64,000 nucleotides of DNA from Lycorma delicatula (taxonomy: Eukaryota > Arthropoda > Insecta > Hemiptera > Fulgoridae). Both the position numbers and the translations under genes were made by a program. Where the stretch lies: the NCBI RefSeq assembly GCF_047948215.1, contig NC_134462.1, positions 116,556,437 to 116,620,436 on the forward strand, given 5' to 3'. How positions within the stretch are numbered: the stretch's first letter is position 1; each line of letters begins with the position of its first letter. Under the pieces are notes generated by a model. That model was not told where the DNA came from and made no database searches. It saw only the letters and a list, made by a program, of their open reading frames with translations. Shown here piece by piece: positions 10,590 through 22,727 of the stretch.

Positions 10590-11530
10590 CAAAATCGATT
10601 ATCTTCAACTCTGTTCAACAGAGTTTTAGACAAAAATATAAAAATTTTGCAATCAAAACCGGTTTGAAAATAAAATAAATTTTAAAATTGGCGGTGGAAA
10701 AGATAGAATTGATATTAATTATTTAGTCTTTGCGAATGATTTTGCAATCTTAGCAAACAACGAAGAAGTTTAAGAATTTAAATCTATATTTTTAAAAAAA
10801 TGTAGGATTACAAATATAATTTGAAAAAACTGAGTTTTTCTACCAAAAATATTCATTCACCGAAGTTTTTATACCCCAAATATGGAAAAATTAAAAATTT
10901 AACCGTTTTAAATATTTTGTAGAAATAATTCAACCAAAGGGTAAAGACAAAATGCTAAAGAAATTCGGGTGAATAAAATAAAAAAAGGATACATACTAAC
11001 AAAACGTATTTAAAACAAAAAAGGTTAATAACACAAAATTAAGTCGTTATAACTTAGTGAAAACCGGGAAAATTTATATGTATTGAATGTTTAATTATAA
11101 TTATATAGAATTAAACATAATTAAAAAAATTAAACAAAATATTCTAATTGTCTGCATTTATAAACGAAAAATAAGAAAATATTATGAATAAAGAATGATC
11201 CTAATAAAAATCAAAGGGAATAAATTATTAAACTCTAATGATGTAATTTACAAGAACAGGAATATATTTTACAAAGTATTAAAAAGCGAATATATGTTAT
11301 TACAGATACGTTATCGGAGGCACAAACGTTAAACTCATTCGAAGAAAAAACTGGAAAAATGAAATCCGCTGATGACATTTTAAGAAGAAATCTATTTAGG
11401 AAAATGGTTTACAAAATGTTTAATTCTGAAAAATTTAAGGAAAGGAAAAACTCAAATAAGAACCTAATGAAAAATTGAGAATTAGAATGCCACAATATAC
11501 AGAAAACGATGGAATAAGTAACCTTAAAAC
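10590..11530 (+). pseudogene. Strongly degenerate LINE RT, related to the element at 1-1312
   Basis: With many stops and frameshifts one can still read LSPTLFN, then INYLVFANDFAILANNEE (the catalytic FADD has become FAND), a KSI-rich helix, and towards the 3' end EEKTGKMK and ERKNSNK. These follow the same order as LSPLLFN, LGFADDLALLANN and the Lys-rich C-terminus at 1-1312. This is an older, probably same-family copy, and its catalytic aspartate is lost. The 3' end is not sharply visible. Confidence 0.6.
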
Positions 11531-11824
11531 CAGTTATCCAAAACGTATAAAAACCTTAATATGAATAGCTATAAAATTTATTGAACAGCGATAGAATGAC
11601 AATTGTTTAAATAATAATTCTGTAAGAGAGTTTTTTTTAGTAAACGTATTTTTTAAATAAAAATAAATGAGAAAATTCACATAAGGCCATTCATTCTTCA
11701 ATTTAACAATTCTGAATAAAAGTGAAAAATTACTACTTAAAATATTATGAACGTGCAATAAATTTGAAAATAAAAAATCGAAGGGATAATGCACAGTACT
11801 CACAACTGAATTTACACTTAAGAC

Positions 11825-12688
11825 ACTATAGAGTCATTAAGGTCCAGAACATGTAGCCGGTTGTCTTTAGGTTCAAAGCTAAGTGATTCTCACGGCTGTT
11901 AAGTTGCAGTTCCTACTATGAACTGAAACGTTGCATTTCCTCCCGAACGTACCGTAAACCTAAATATTCGTGTATTTCACTGTTTTCTGCAAAGTTGCCT
12001 CTGTTATATACGTCGCTAGTTTATTTTGAAAGCGTTATAAGATTTTGACAAAGGACTTGCTCGCAGTACCCGAAAGTTAGACCCGATATGTCCAGATCGG
12101 CTTTAGAATAGTTGAGTATACCTGCAGCTTATTAGATAAAGATAATTGAGAACGTCTGCCCGACAAACAGCAAATTTTTTTGAACTTCTCAGTTTACAGA
12201 ATTAAGGTGGACCCGTGGGCAGTCACCTCTCCTCATCGTGAATGTTACACGGTTCGACTTGATTAAAACGTGTATTCTCTATGTACTCAACCACCTGTTG
12301 ATTAAATCCAGCTCAATTGTAGGCTATTTGATATTATAGTCGGGTTGGCATCAACAGCGAGAACAGCTGTCAACCGAAAAGGAAGCGACAGTAACCTCGT
12401 GTGTAGTCGGGAGGTCTACAGTAAAGTTGGGGTATAATAGAAGCCCCAAGACAGAGCCGTGAGGAACCTCCGATTTGATTTCGAAGAACGGAACAACTCC
12501 TGGTTAAATTTCATCTGAGTAAAACAACCTTCTAGGTAGACGCGTAGAATATGGTAATAAGGTTGAGGAAGGCTCATATTTAATCTGTACAAAATGCCAG
12601 AGTGCAGGACCTTGTCAAAGGACCGTAGGATGTCTAAGAAGGGTGCTGAACAATATTTTTTCTTCAAGGCTTGTATTTTTTCTTGCAT
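11825..12688 (-). pseudogene. Jockey-type LINE ORF2 fragment (RT and C-terminus)
   Basis: Minus strand. At 12688-12416 an open stretch reads CSAPFLDILRSFDKVLHSG and YYHILRVYLEGCF, the Jockey RT block around AFLDISQAFDKVWH. It runs to a degraded PQGSVLGPLLY counterpart. The catalytic FADD region is not recognisable. Towards 11825 the C-terminal block ENSEIHEYLGLRYVREEMQRF appears, homologous to the fragment at 4570-4900. Stops and shifts break it throughout. The 5' boundary near 12688 abuts a plus-strand 3' end (12690-12945). Confidence 0.7.
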
Positions 12689-12689
12689 A

Positions 12690-12945
12690 TTATTTTCTTT
12701 TTCTTATCACTGCTTAATCGTTTTTCTTTCTCTTGTTTTACTGTTAGGTGTTATATGTTCATAATTACTTACTGTATGTGCTGCTAGCCACAAAAGTTCT
12801 TTATAATACTAGTGTGTAATTTTTGAGGAGTTTCACTGGGAACTACGTATCATGTGTTGCGAGTGTGATATCTCTTTTACTCAAGGTTTACATAAATGTA
12901 ACCGATTATAAATAAACTTTGGAAACTAACAAAAAAAAAATTACC
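12690..12945 (+). mobile_element. Polyadenylated 3' end of a retroposed sequence
   Basis: A non-coding stretch ends in an AATAAA signal at about 12910-12915 and, ~15 bases later, a run of ten A at 12931. This is the hallmark of a reverse-transcribed 3' end on the plus strand. It carries no coding domain, so the parent (a LINE 3' UTR or a cellular transcript) is unknown. Confidence 0.45.
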
Positions 12946-15179
12946 GATCCAAGTACTCCTATTTTATTGCATTTTACTCGTACAACTGTTGTTTTGAAAG
13001 GTATCTTATTACTTAGTAATAAATAAAAAGTAATACTCAAAAAAAAATTATTAAAAATGTTTTCAATTTCCAAGTTTATTTAAAACAAATAGCAAATCTG
13101 TGTTTTGTAATATTAAGAATGATGAAAAGATATACGTCAAAATCTGCCATAAAAATAATTCCTTATTTACGTTTTTTAATTTTATATACTAACTATTTAA
13201 ATTTAATAGAGGATTTTAATTTTTCAGAACATAATACATCAATGCAAGTCAATAATTCGCATCGAATTTTACTTTATTTTTTATAATTATTTTTATTTAA
13301 ATTTTCTGTAATATAATTGGGAATCTAGATTAATTACCCGTTCAACAAGAATGGAAAACACTATCCAGGGATATGGCACAAGTCTAAATATATATAATTA
13401 ATTAATTAAATACAATGCATATATAAAGTTATATGTTACGAGTAAGAAAAAAGTATCTTGACTAATCTTAACTTATCGTTATTTTAAATAATTAAACCGG
13501 CTGATAAAAATAATCTTTTTTGTTTTTAAATAAATTTTCCACAAAAAAATTTTGTATCAGAGTACACTGGAAAAATGTGTATGTATTAAAAACCATTATT
13601 TCTTTGCTAATAATAACGGAAATTCTGTTAATGTAACAGAACAGAAAAACTATTAATACAGTTTTCTATATTAATTTCCTTAAAACACCGTTTTATAGAT
13701 GTAAATATGACAGTAATTTTGTACACCATAACAATTCAGTTTTATAAACCGGGTTTGAAATTAAACTGAATTTAGAATTTTTAATTTTTTATATAAATGT
13801 TTGATAATTTTAAGCAGATAATATTTTTTGTAACAGCCTATTGTGTTATTATTTACTGAGGTAAGTTTATCTGATAAAACTTTTATATTTTAAATTAACA
13901 TTAAATTTAAGTACCACAGGTATTTTTTTTTTTAAATATAACTTCATTTCTAATACGAGTATTCCTTTATTTTGTAATACGAGACAAGGAATGTTTGACA
14001 TGAATAATCTACTTAGACGCATGTATTACAAATAAACAGAACTGTATTTCCTCAAGTTTATAAGTTTGTAAAGGGTAAAGAATTTGGAAAAGGGTGTAGC
14101 TTTTTTTTTTAATTTTTGGTCCCGTATTTGAACCAAATAAAGCGTTACATATATAATTTTAAAGATGCTTTAAGAAAGTTTCTTCAAATTTATCTTCCCG
14201 ATTTTAAAAATATATTATTTTTTAATACTTATTCAGTTGAAATGAAAAAAATCATGCAGTAAACTCAAAATTCTGATGTTTGAAACATTGAATAGTTGTT
14301 TGATTAATTTTTTATAATACTCATCTGAACGATGTTGATGAATTAAATGGGATTTCGGTTTATACCGTACCGTGTAGACTCTGTTTAAGTAGGACAGAGT
14401 ACGTTTAATCATAAAAAAGTTGTTTTAATTTTACGAATTAAAACATATTTCAAGGTTAACGTCATTGTCACGTTTATGAATAATCTTATTAAAAGCTTTT
14501 AAAATTCAATTAAAAAATATTTATTTATGAAATATAAGCTTACCAGATCCTTTTATCGAACGTCAAGGATAAAAGTACTTGAAGTAGATAATCATAGAAA
14601 TAAGACGTAATAGTTACATTAAAAGCAAAATATTAAAAGAAAAGCAAACAGTAAGGAAATGAATATTACACGAAATAAGCAAATTAAAAATTATATTAAT
14701 GTAATTTATATTACTGAGAAAACATATAAGCGAGATGTAAAAAAGGATTTGTAAAGTTCTAAAGATACTTAAAATTTAATAAATTAACATTAATGAAATT
14801 CTTCAAAACTGCCCGGAAAATTATGTTATATATTAGCTAAATATTAAAGTATAAATACGAATATTTTAATTATATCAGAATATTTTATCGGTTTGTATAA
14901 TATAGATTGTTGAGGAATGATAGATATGATATTTATGAATAACAAAATAGGGCTGCTTCAATATTTGTCCGGATGAATATGGGGAAATTGTGTAAAAGCT
15001 TTAATCATAGTAGTACTACAAAGTAAAACATTAAATAAAAACGAGGACTACATACAGTCCATTAGTTAAAATGTATATTATAAAAAAATAACAGTGATGT
15101 AACTAAGTAAAGAAAATGAAAAACAATTTTGAAGGCGTTAACCGTATACATTTCTGATCATATGTACTTGTAAAGCTAA
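12946..15179. other. AT-rich intergenic DNA, nothing recognised
   Basis: More than 2 kb without an open stretch of interest, a recognisable repeat or a compositional shift. Poly-A/T runs are frequent. Confidence 0.6.
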
Positions 15180-15795
15180 CCTGGCCGGTCTGGTTGTTAA
15201 CTCGTCGCAAATCGGTTGATTAACAGCTGATTTTTGAAGACAAGGTTTCTGAGGTTAAAATCCTTGTAAAAGTCAGTTGCTTTTATACGGATTTGTATTA
15301 GGTAGTGGATATCGGCGTGTTGGCGTAATTTGATGGTTTCTTTCTTTTTCCTGTTTAGCCTCCGGGAATTCCATCCGGGTATTACTTCAGATGAATTCAT
15401 CATTCAGGATGAATGAGATATTATGTATGAGTGTAAATAAGTGTAGTCTTGTACGGTCTCAGGTCGAACATTCCTGAGATATGCGGTTAATTGAAACCCA
15501 ACCACCAAGGAACACCGGTATCCACGATCTAGTATTCAAATCCGCTTAAAAATAATCGACTTTACTACGACTTGAACGCTGGAACTCTCGACTTCCAAGT
15601 CAGCTGATTTGAGAAGACGCGTTCAGCACTAGACCGACCCGACGGTTTGTAATTTAGTGGTTGGAGTTAAATTAACCACATGTCTCAGGAACGGTCTTCC
15701 TGAGTCTGTACAAGACTACACCTCATTTACACGTCATAAGTATCATGCTCATCTCATCGGGTTGTTGGGGGTTGCTTATTGTTCACTAGTCAACG
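15180..15795 (+). mobile_element. SINE A' (plus), split by a younger SINE A insertion
   Basis: The left part (15180-15336) carries the tRNA-like head (CCGGTCTGGTTGTTAACTCG; box-B-like GAGGTTAAAATCC). The right part (15649-15795) continues the body (TTAACCACATGTCTCAGG; GTACAAGACTACACCTCATT) and ends in the tail CATCTCATCGGGTTGTTGGG, TTATTGTTCACTAG. The same head, body and tail occur in the copy at 54935-55552. The interruption 15337-15648 is a minus-strand SINE A. Confidence 0.8.
15337..15648 (-). mobile_element. SINE A, full-length, minus strand
   Basis: The reverse complement matches the SINE A copies at 48390 and 55041: tRNA-like head with box A (CTAGTGCTGAACGCG) and box B (GCGTTCAAGTCG), body, and a tail ending in CCGGAGGCTAAACAGG followed by an AAAGAAAGAAA run. 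Near-matching 12-base flanks GTAATTTGATGG (15325-15336) and GTAATTTAGTGG (15649-15660) are its target duplication with two changes. Such SINEs are transcribed by RNA polymerase III and mobilised by a partner LINE. Confidence 0.85.
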
Positions 15796-16794
15796 GTGCA
15801 CATTAGGAGGAAGAATATTATACTAGTACAAGTAAAACTAATATGCAAAAAATGTAATCTATCTAATTATTGTTACTTACAAAGTAATAAACCGATTATC
15901 GTTTACATAATTACAAATTTAACTTAGTTAAAATTTAATTATAAATAAACTTTTTTACTTTATAACGCAAATATAGATCTGAGTGTAGTGTTGATGGAGA
16001 TATAAAAGTAATGGTCTTTTTTCTTTTTAGAAAATTAATGACAGATTTTATTTTATTAAATTATCCGTCTTCCTGATTTATAATTAATGGCATAAAACAA
16101 AGACCTGACAGCCTAATTTTATATCATAAAAGCTTGTTTTGATATGGTTAAGTTGCTATAATATAATTTTATATTATATATTGCGATGGAATTATTCCTT
16201 AAGTACATTAAATGTTTATACTTAGCGCAAGGACAGTAATCGATGAAGACGGAAAGAGTACGCATGTTGCAAACGGAATGAATTGTATCATTCCATGATA
16301 ATGAATTGCAAAACAAAACGCCTACATGTTTTAAATTACGGGCAATAGGAATAATTAATAGAATACTACCCACACGATTTACAAATGCATGCATTTGCTA
16401 CTATGTAACCGATTTGATGTATTTCACATTAATAAAATATTTAATTTTATTATTTTATTTAAACCAAACTAATTATATAACAAATGAAAAATCAATAGAA
16501 TAAAATTATGAAAACTTTACTTACTTCATTTTTAATGTTATTTTTTCTTTTAAGAATATGTTCCAACAATCTTCTTACCTGCAAAAAATAAAAATTAATT
16601 TGAACATTTTTTTTCTTGCCAACTCAACAAGAACATTGTGTGTAAAACCTAAAAATCATCTGTTTTTAATACAAATTTATTGTTTTGCATTATTTTTTTT
16701 TTTAATATCTAAAGGGACAGTTTGTTTTTTCCTCAAGTTTTTCGTTCAATAAAATATGAAATCATTAAATAATACCAATTTTAATAAGTCTATT
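15796..16794. other. AT-rich intergenic DNA, no gene found
   Basis: Open stretches at 16119-16394 (minus), 16306-16503 and 16558-16752 (plus) have no recognisable domain and AT-driven composition. Confidence 0.5.
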
Positions 16795-17555
16795 CCTTCA
16801 GAGATTACGGCCTGTATTAGAGAAGAGACAAGTTATTCCTGACCACCAGTTTGGTTTCGCTCCGCCATTGAACCGACAGAGAAAATCATTCTTGTTGTCA
16901 TCAACAGCTTGGAGGAGAAAAAATTCTCTTCGTCTGCCTTTCTAGATATATTGCAAGCATTCGATAAGGTCTGGGTGCCTGGTCTGCTACACAACCTAAA
17001 AGCAAATCTATCACAACCCTTTTATTTAATATTGCATACTTACTTGGATGGACGCTTCTTCCAGATTAAGTACAAGTAGGAGTTATCGGAATTCTTCAAA
17101 ACTCAGTGTTAGGGCGTATCCTCTACTCCATCCTTACTGTGGAACAGACAATACCGCTACTGCATCGTTTGCCAACGAAACGTCGATGATGATCCAACTC
17201 AAGGCTTGACTAAGTTGCAATCTAGGTTAGAACTTCTAGCCGAGTGGTTGAAGAAATGGAAAATAAAGGTCACTCAAGTGAAATAGATTCATATGACATT
17301 CAAGTTGAGAAGAGGTGACTGCCCTGGAGTCACTGCTAATTTTACTTAATAGAGAAGATTCACATTAAGGAAAAGAAGATTCACATTAAGGAAGATTCAC
17401 AACTAGTATCAAATTTAAGGAGCTACACTGTATGCAGATAATTAGGCAGGAAATCTCAAATCCCTACCTGAGAAGCTTACACAAAGTGATTCTAAAACCG
17501 GTTTGGACATGTAGATTTCAACTCTGGGACAAGTAAGTATCGCAGAGAATCGAGT
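16795..17555 (+). pseudogene. Jockey-type LINE RT fragment
   Basis: Plus strand, several frames. RLRPVLEKRQVIPDHQFGF is followed by SSSAFLDILQAFDKVW, GLLHNLKANLSQPFYLIL and YLDGRFFQIKYK. Further on, LTKLQSRLELLAEWLKKWKI matches the region after the catalytic loop. The FADD loop itself is degraded to a short TASFANET-like stretch, and the ORF is broken by stops and frameshifts. There is a local duplication of AGAAGATTCACATTAAGGAA (about 17350-17395). It belongs to the same superfamily as the fragments at 4570 and 11825 but in the opposite orientation. Confidence 0.75.
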
Positions 17556-18194
17556 TAAGAACTCATACGGTTGTGGTCGTGTTGATTTTTAGCTCTACGA
17601 GTATTACTTGTTTGATTGGCTTTACTGGATTATTTACTGGTACGGACATTGGCCTATAGTGGTTTGTAATTTCTGGACTTGTCTAAATGCTTTCGATTAC
17701 TGGGTTACGGATTTACTTGTTTTTTCTACGATTTTTTCCACTTGGTGGTGAAGTCGTGATGTAACAGTTAAATGCTAGTGTGTGCAATGAAGTGTACTAA
17801 TCAATTACGAGTAGAATACTATAATTACGAGTAGAAGTTTAATTAAGTACTTTTAGTTTTTTAATTATTTCTGGTTAAATTAAGCTAATAATAATTGTAA
17901 GTTAAAAGCACGTAATTTCAAGTGGGTGGCATCACACTTGCCAGCTGTTGCTCGGCTTCGCGATATATAATTCGGTTAGGCGGGAGTCGGCTAACAATTT
18001 TAGGTTAGCCTACTTTAATTGGCGGAAATAATACTTTTCCCGACGTTATTAATAGCTGTGTATTCTCCTAAACAACATTTGACAGAGTTTGTTTACAGTT
18101 TGGACTTTTAATTATTTTAAGATTTCTTTGTAGTTGGACTAGGAAATTTGTCAAAGTCCTATCACTGGACTCGGGTTGAAACGTACATATCTAA
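17556..18194 (+). other. Probable 5' untranslated region of the R1-like element
   Basis: Non-coding sequence lies between the end of the Jockey fragment and the first gag codon at 18195. Its GC content is above the local average and it lacks open frames, as expected for a LINE 5' UTR with internal promoter. The boundary with the Jockey fragment is not defined. Confidence 0.35.
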
Positions 18195-19870
18195 ATGAGC
18201 CAAATCTTCCCTATCGGGCCCACTGTAATGGAGGAAACCTCGGGAAAAGCTACGGAGGGCGCCTCGGAGCCATCGACTTCAAAGTAGGATGATATGGAGA
18301 TGGCGTCCATAAAGGCCAGCGATGGATTTGTGTCGCTTGAAATTCAGGTTGAGGGCCTCCATCCTACTTGCTACAGGTAGCAGGAGGAGGGCCAAGAGAC
18401 TAAAAAACCATACATTCCAATACTGAGGACGAGAAGGAGACCCCCACAGATATGGAGGATCTGGTTCGGAAGTTTGAACGGTTAGCGAAAGAACTTCGAA
18501 ACATAGATACAAACCTTAAAAGAAACATAAAATATATAAAGGCCGAAATCAGTACTGCTGTGAAAGATTTGAGGAGGGTGGCTAATGCTTTCTCGGTTAA
18601 CACTGGTAACAAACAAATGTCGATGGCCACACAGACGGTGGTCGCCATAGGCTGTCCATCAGTAATGCGCTTAAGAACGGTGCTCTTGACTCAGATTATT
18701 AATTTTATCAAAAGAACTGGCCAAAGAAGGCATTCAGCCATTCAGAATATTCTTGTTGGGATTCATGACAGGAGCGAGGGTGCAGTCAGCACTTTAGCGA
18801 TTATTGATATACACGAGCTTAAGGAGGGTGAAGTGCTTAATACCACTGCTGCTAAGGACCCTTAGGTTGCATGGCTATTAAACAAGCACCGCTTTAAGGC
18901 TGGAACGGTGTTGTCGGTGGCATTGGAGGCTAGATTGATTGGTGACGGGGTTGGCGATGATGCGTTGATTACTAACAGATTCCATGTGGCGTTCGTTGAT
19001 TTGGACCACACTTGGCAAAATCCTTAGTCGATGCTTTCGAGGAAGACAGAGTCAATAGTGGATAGTGCTTTGGACCGTTGCAAACGTTGATATATGGACG
19101 GGATACAGCCACAAAAATTTTGAGTTTGAGGGGAGGATGACCGGCGCCGGTATCATATTATCGCACCGAAAGGTGGATTTCCTGTTGCGTTCTGCAGTCC
19201 TGAGCCTGATGAAAATAAACATAAGATGAAAACACTGATAGTCAGGTCAACAGGTTCATATGCGGACTTGCTCAAATCGGTCAGGACAGAGGTTACCGTC
19301 TTGGAGAACACTGAAATCTTATCCATCCGCAATGCTGGGGATATGATAAAGATCAAGGCTAAGGAGAAAAAGGAAGCCTCAGTACCCTTTACACAGGCTA
19401 TATTTTCGGTAATAAAGGGTGGGAGTGTTCACACCAAGACTAAGACTGTCGTTCTCCGGATTCGGGACCTGGTGAATGACATAAAGGCTACCGAGGTCCT
19501 ACAGTCTGGCTGTGGCTTCTGGGAAAACATTGCCAGATGACCTGAAGATACATATTAGGTCGGGATTCGGTGAGTCTGGAGTGGCAAGCTGTCGGCTCCC
19601 GGTGTCGTATGCTACCCTATTGTACAAAAAGATCGGGTACGAACTGGAATGGTCTCCTGTCTGGCGGACACCTTGGATTTCCCTTTGCAAAATTATCGCT
19701 GTCCGGAGACTGGACGTACGGTCAGGAATTATAAAGGTAAGGACCTCGCATCCTCATGTTTTAATTGTTGCCGAGAAGGTCACCGAAGTGACCGATTTGC
19801 AATGCGGAGGGACATCGCACTGGCGGTGCAACATGCATTGAGGGGGCTAAAAAGGCGAATTGTACAGTGA
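18195..19870 (+). pseudogene. R1-like LINE ORF1 (gag-like), broken
   Basis: A start at 18195 (MSQIFPIGPTVMEE) leads after a stop and shift into a helix-forming segment (18452-18865). It then continues via VAWLLNKHRFKAGTVLSVA into 19226-19540 (VRSTGSYADLLKSV, KIKAKEK, RIRDLVNDIKATEV), which matches the central gag region of R1-clade elements. After another shift at about 19510, VASGKTLPDDLKIHIRSG leads to a zinc-knuckle-like stretch at about 19757-19798, CFNCCREGHRSDRF, where the last cysteine of CX2CX4HX4C is Phe. At least four frame disruptions are present. The protein would be an RNA-binding coat for the retrotransposon transcript. Confidence 0.75.
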
Positions 19871-19904
19871 TCGGGGGGAAGACCGGACAGTCATCGGCCC
19901 GTTA

Positions 19905-20680
19905 ATGAAGATCGTTCAAGTTAATACGAACCATTCGTCTTTGGCGCATGACATGCTGACCAAATACGCCTCGGAGATGGGCGGAGATATTACGCTTGTC
20001 TCCGAGCCGTACTCTCCTCGTGCCCGACCGGGCTGGATCTACTATGAGGACGGCAGAGCAGGGCTGTGACCCTGAATACCGCTCCCAGTACAGGGTATCC
20101 CTCGGGGCATCGGATTTGCAAGGGCGTTTGGTCGGCGGAGTGTATTTATATGCCTGCTACCTCTTGCCCAACATCAGCCTTGACAAATATAAGGAAACTC
20201 AGGAAGTGATCTCCCGGAATCTTGCTGGTCGACAGCCTGGCCTCCTTGCCGAAGACTTCAACGCCTGGTCGACTCTCTGGGGGTCGGTCAGGACGGATCC
20301 TCGAGGTACTGTTCTGGCTGATGTCGCTGCCATACACTGGTGTGCTTGAAAACTGGTGATGTTTACACTTTTAGAAGAGGCACCAGCGGATCAATTGTGA
20401 ATGTGACCTTCGCTACTTCGGATTTGTCTTGCCGGATTCGTGGATGGAAGGCCTGGAAGAACTACAACCCCAGAGACCACCAGGCTATTATGACGTTCGC
20501 TGATGGTGAGTCTGGAGGTGCTGTGTGGGCTCCATTGCAAGGCTAGAGTATCAAAGGCCTGGACTGGCTTTCGCCGGGGCTCTGGACCTACGAGGCGAGT
20601 GGTTGTCTCTGTGGAGAAGGCCGTTCACCTTGCGGACTGCCTTTGAGAAGTCTGTTCTAGATTACTCCCCAAAAAACGTG
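19905..20680 (+). pseudogene. R1-like LINE ORF2, endonuclease domain only
   Basis: MKIVQVNTNHSSLAHDML at 19905 is the usual start of an R1-clade APE-type endonuclease, followed by ITLVSEPYSPRARPGWIY. After a frameshift near 20065 come GVYLYACYLLPNISLDKY and LLAEDFNAWSTLWGS, where the catalytic GDFNAW has become EDFNAW. After a further shift near 20340 come TFRRGTSGSIVNVTFATSDL and a DHQAI block for the catalytic SDH. The sequence stops about 20680, before any RT. No 28S rDNA flank is visible, so this is not an rDNA-resident R1. Confidence 0.8.
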
Positions 20681-20694
20681 AATAACGTTTCATT

Positions 20695-20731
20695 GTTTCG
20701 GAACAAAACAACGATTGTTTTGTTCCGAAAC
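20695..20731. repeat. Perfect 17-bp inverted repeat, 3-base loop
   Basis: GTTTCGGAACAAAACAA, loop CGA, then its exact reverse complement. It lies 15 bases after the point where the R1-like ORF2 breaks off. Confidence 0.95.
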
Positions 20732-21699
20732 ATCATAAACATTTAAAGCTTGTTTAAGAGGAAGTACATCGATTTGCATCTAAGTACATAATAAGATTTA
20801 ACGACCACGTAAATGATCTTGTTGTTAACCTTTTAGACAATGGGAAGATGTAAAGCGATTAAAGCGGGAATATGTATTGGACCTAGGAACATAATAGTGA
20901 TACTCAGGACAGTACCTCATTTCTAAGTTATGAGTCATCAAAATATTTTTGATCACCTATGTATCTAATATTATTTGTTATGTTATCATTTTTCTTTTTA
21001 CATCGTTGTTTTATTCGAAGTACTGGAAGTAATGTTCCAGTATAATGACTTCTAGTTTATTACTGGCTGGAATTTATCAATGCTTACGACATCTTTGATT
21101 TGTTGTTGATATCTGGAATATATTTAATTACGGTGTTCCGAATCTGATTCCTGGGTGATTTTTTTATCAGCTTAATATACTACAAACCTTAAAAAAAAGA
21201 TTTATAATTTGTCAGTAATGTATCTTAAAAAATAATCTACTCTGGTAATACATCGGTGAAAGTTTCTTATCAGTATGATTTGAAAACCCGTATATTGTTA
21301 AATAATTTAATAAACTTCTAACAATTTATTATAAAACTGATAATATTAAAGAATAAAAAAAAAATAAATGAAAGTCAGTGAATTAATAGAAAAACATAAC
21401 CTATAAATTGTAAACGGTTTATATATAGTAAATAATTTTATGTATTGCATCTAACAATAAAAATCCATTTACTGATTAAAATGAACAGTAATCCCGTATA
21501 TATTAATAAATTTTGTTTTAAACATCATCTTTATTAATTTTTCCTTAGAGCCACAAAAGTAATCCTATAAAAATTTGACATACAATGTATCCCGATAATA
21601 AAATCTAATGCTGTAATGAATTTTACTGCTAAGACACAAGTACAGAATTATGGTATTGTAGTGACGAGACCTTTTAATTGTTACTTTATATTTTTTTTA
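20732..21699. other. AT-rich intergenic DNA, nothing recognised
   Basis: No open stretch with a recognisable motif was found, and no repeat shared with the rest of the window. Confidence 0.5.
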
Positions 21700-22727
21700 A
21701 ATTATTTTATAGAAACAGAGTAGTTTATAAAAGATATTGAAAATGACCTCTTCCAACATCAATATATACACTGCACACGTTTCAACACTTTAACCAGCTG
21801 ATGTATTGGAATATGTTGTACGTATCCCGTTGTTGCGGCTTTTAGTTCGTCAATCGTGCGTGGTCTGTTGCGATATTCTGCTTGTTTCGCTGCCCCCCAT
21901 AAAAAGTAATTTGGGAAGTCAGATCGGGCGATCGTGCATGCAAACCCCTCGAAATGATGCGTTCACCAATAACATTTCGTGAGAAGCGTCATTGATCTGT
22001 TAGCTGTATGTGTTGTGGCGCCATCTTGTTGTAACCAATCGTGATTGATTTCAATTTCAAATAAATAACTATTCAAGTTTGTTAAAACAGAAAAATAACG
22101 ATCTCTATTAACTGTATTTAAAAAAAAGACTGGACCTACAATGCAAGTTCTACTCACGCCGTGCAAAGATTGTTCGAGTAATTCATGAGGGGTTAGTTGT
22201 CATGTAATTTGGTTACAGTCGTGTGGTTTATAAATTAAGATACCCTCCCAAATCAAACTACGCTTCATCTATAAAAAACGTAATGTCGAGGGTACGTACG
22301 GAATTTTGGTCAAGAAACCGTCGACAATAATTTAGTCCTTTGGTACGATCTGTAGGTTTTATTTTTGAACACACATTACTTTGTAGGAGAAAAGTTTCAG
22401 TTCTTTTCTTAAAGCTTTATGTGCGGTAGCAAATCCGATATCTTGCCGCTGTACTAATTTACGCGTTGACTTCTATGAACTTTAAGCCGTAGCAAACGAA
22501 ACATCAAGCAGCTATTTAGTTTACGTGATTTTCCATTTCGATCTACGTTCTCAATAGAGGCTGTTAAACCGGGGTTTTTCGGTAGGAGTTTGATCTACAT
22601 TGCAGTGAGAAAAAGGAGTATTTGAAAACCTCTCATAAAACTTGTGCTTCAATAAATTAGTATACTTGTCATCTTCACGAAAAACGTGTTCAACGAGAAA
22701 AATGCGTTCCTCTATCGAAAGAACCAT
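21700..22727 (-). pseudogene. IS630/Tc1-mariner-type transposase, inactive
   Basis: Minus strand. The start at 22727 gives MVLSIEERIFLVEHVFRED, the N-terminal helix-turn-helix block of a widespread insect transposase family. A long frameshifted middle follows. The catalytic region at 22166-21963 reads CIVGPVFFLNTVNRDRYF and WLQQDGATTHTANRSM, with the second catalytic Asp present. The last block reads ARSDFPNYFLWGA where the family has a Pro-Asp-Phe before LWGA, so the third acidic residue is Asn. The C-terminus RPRTIDELKAA and HIPIHQLVKVLKRVQ is clear. Stops and shifts in the middle show long decay. Terminal inverted repeats were not identified. Confidence 0.8.

Noticed and set aside
16119..16394. 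A 91-codon minus-strand frame
   Set aside because: No recognisable domain. Length and composition are expected by chance in AT-rich DNA.
18195..20680. R1 element resident in 28S rDNA
   Set aside because: No rRNA sequence flanks it. The clade resemblance is in the proteins only.
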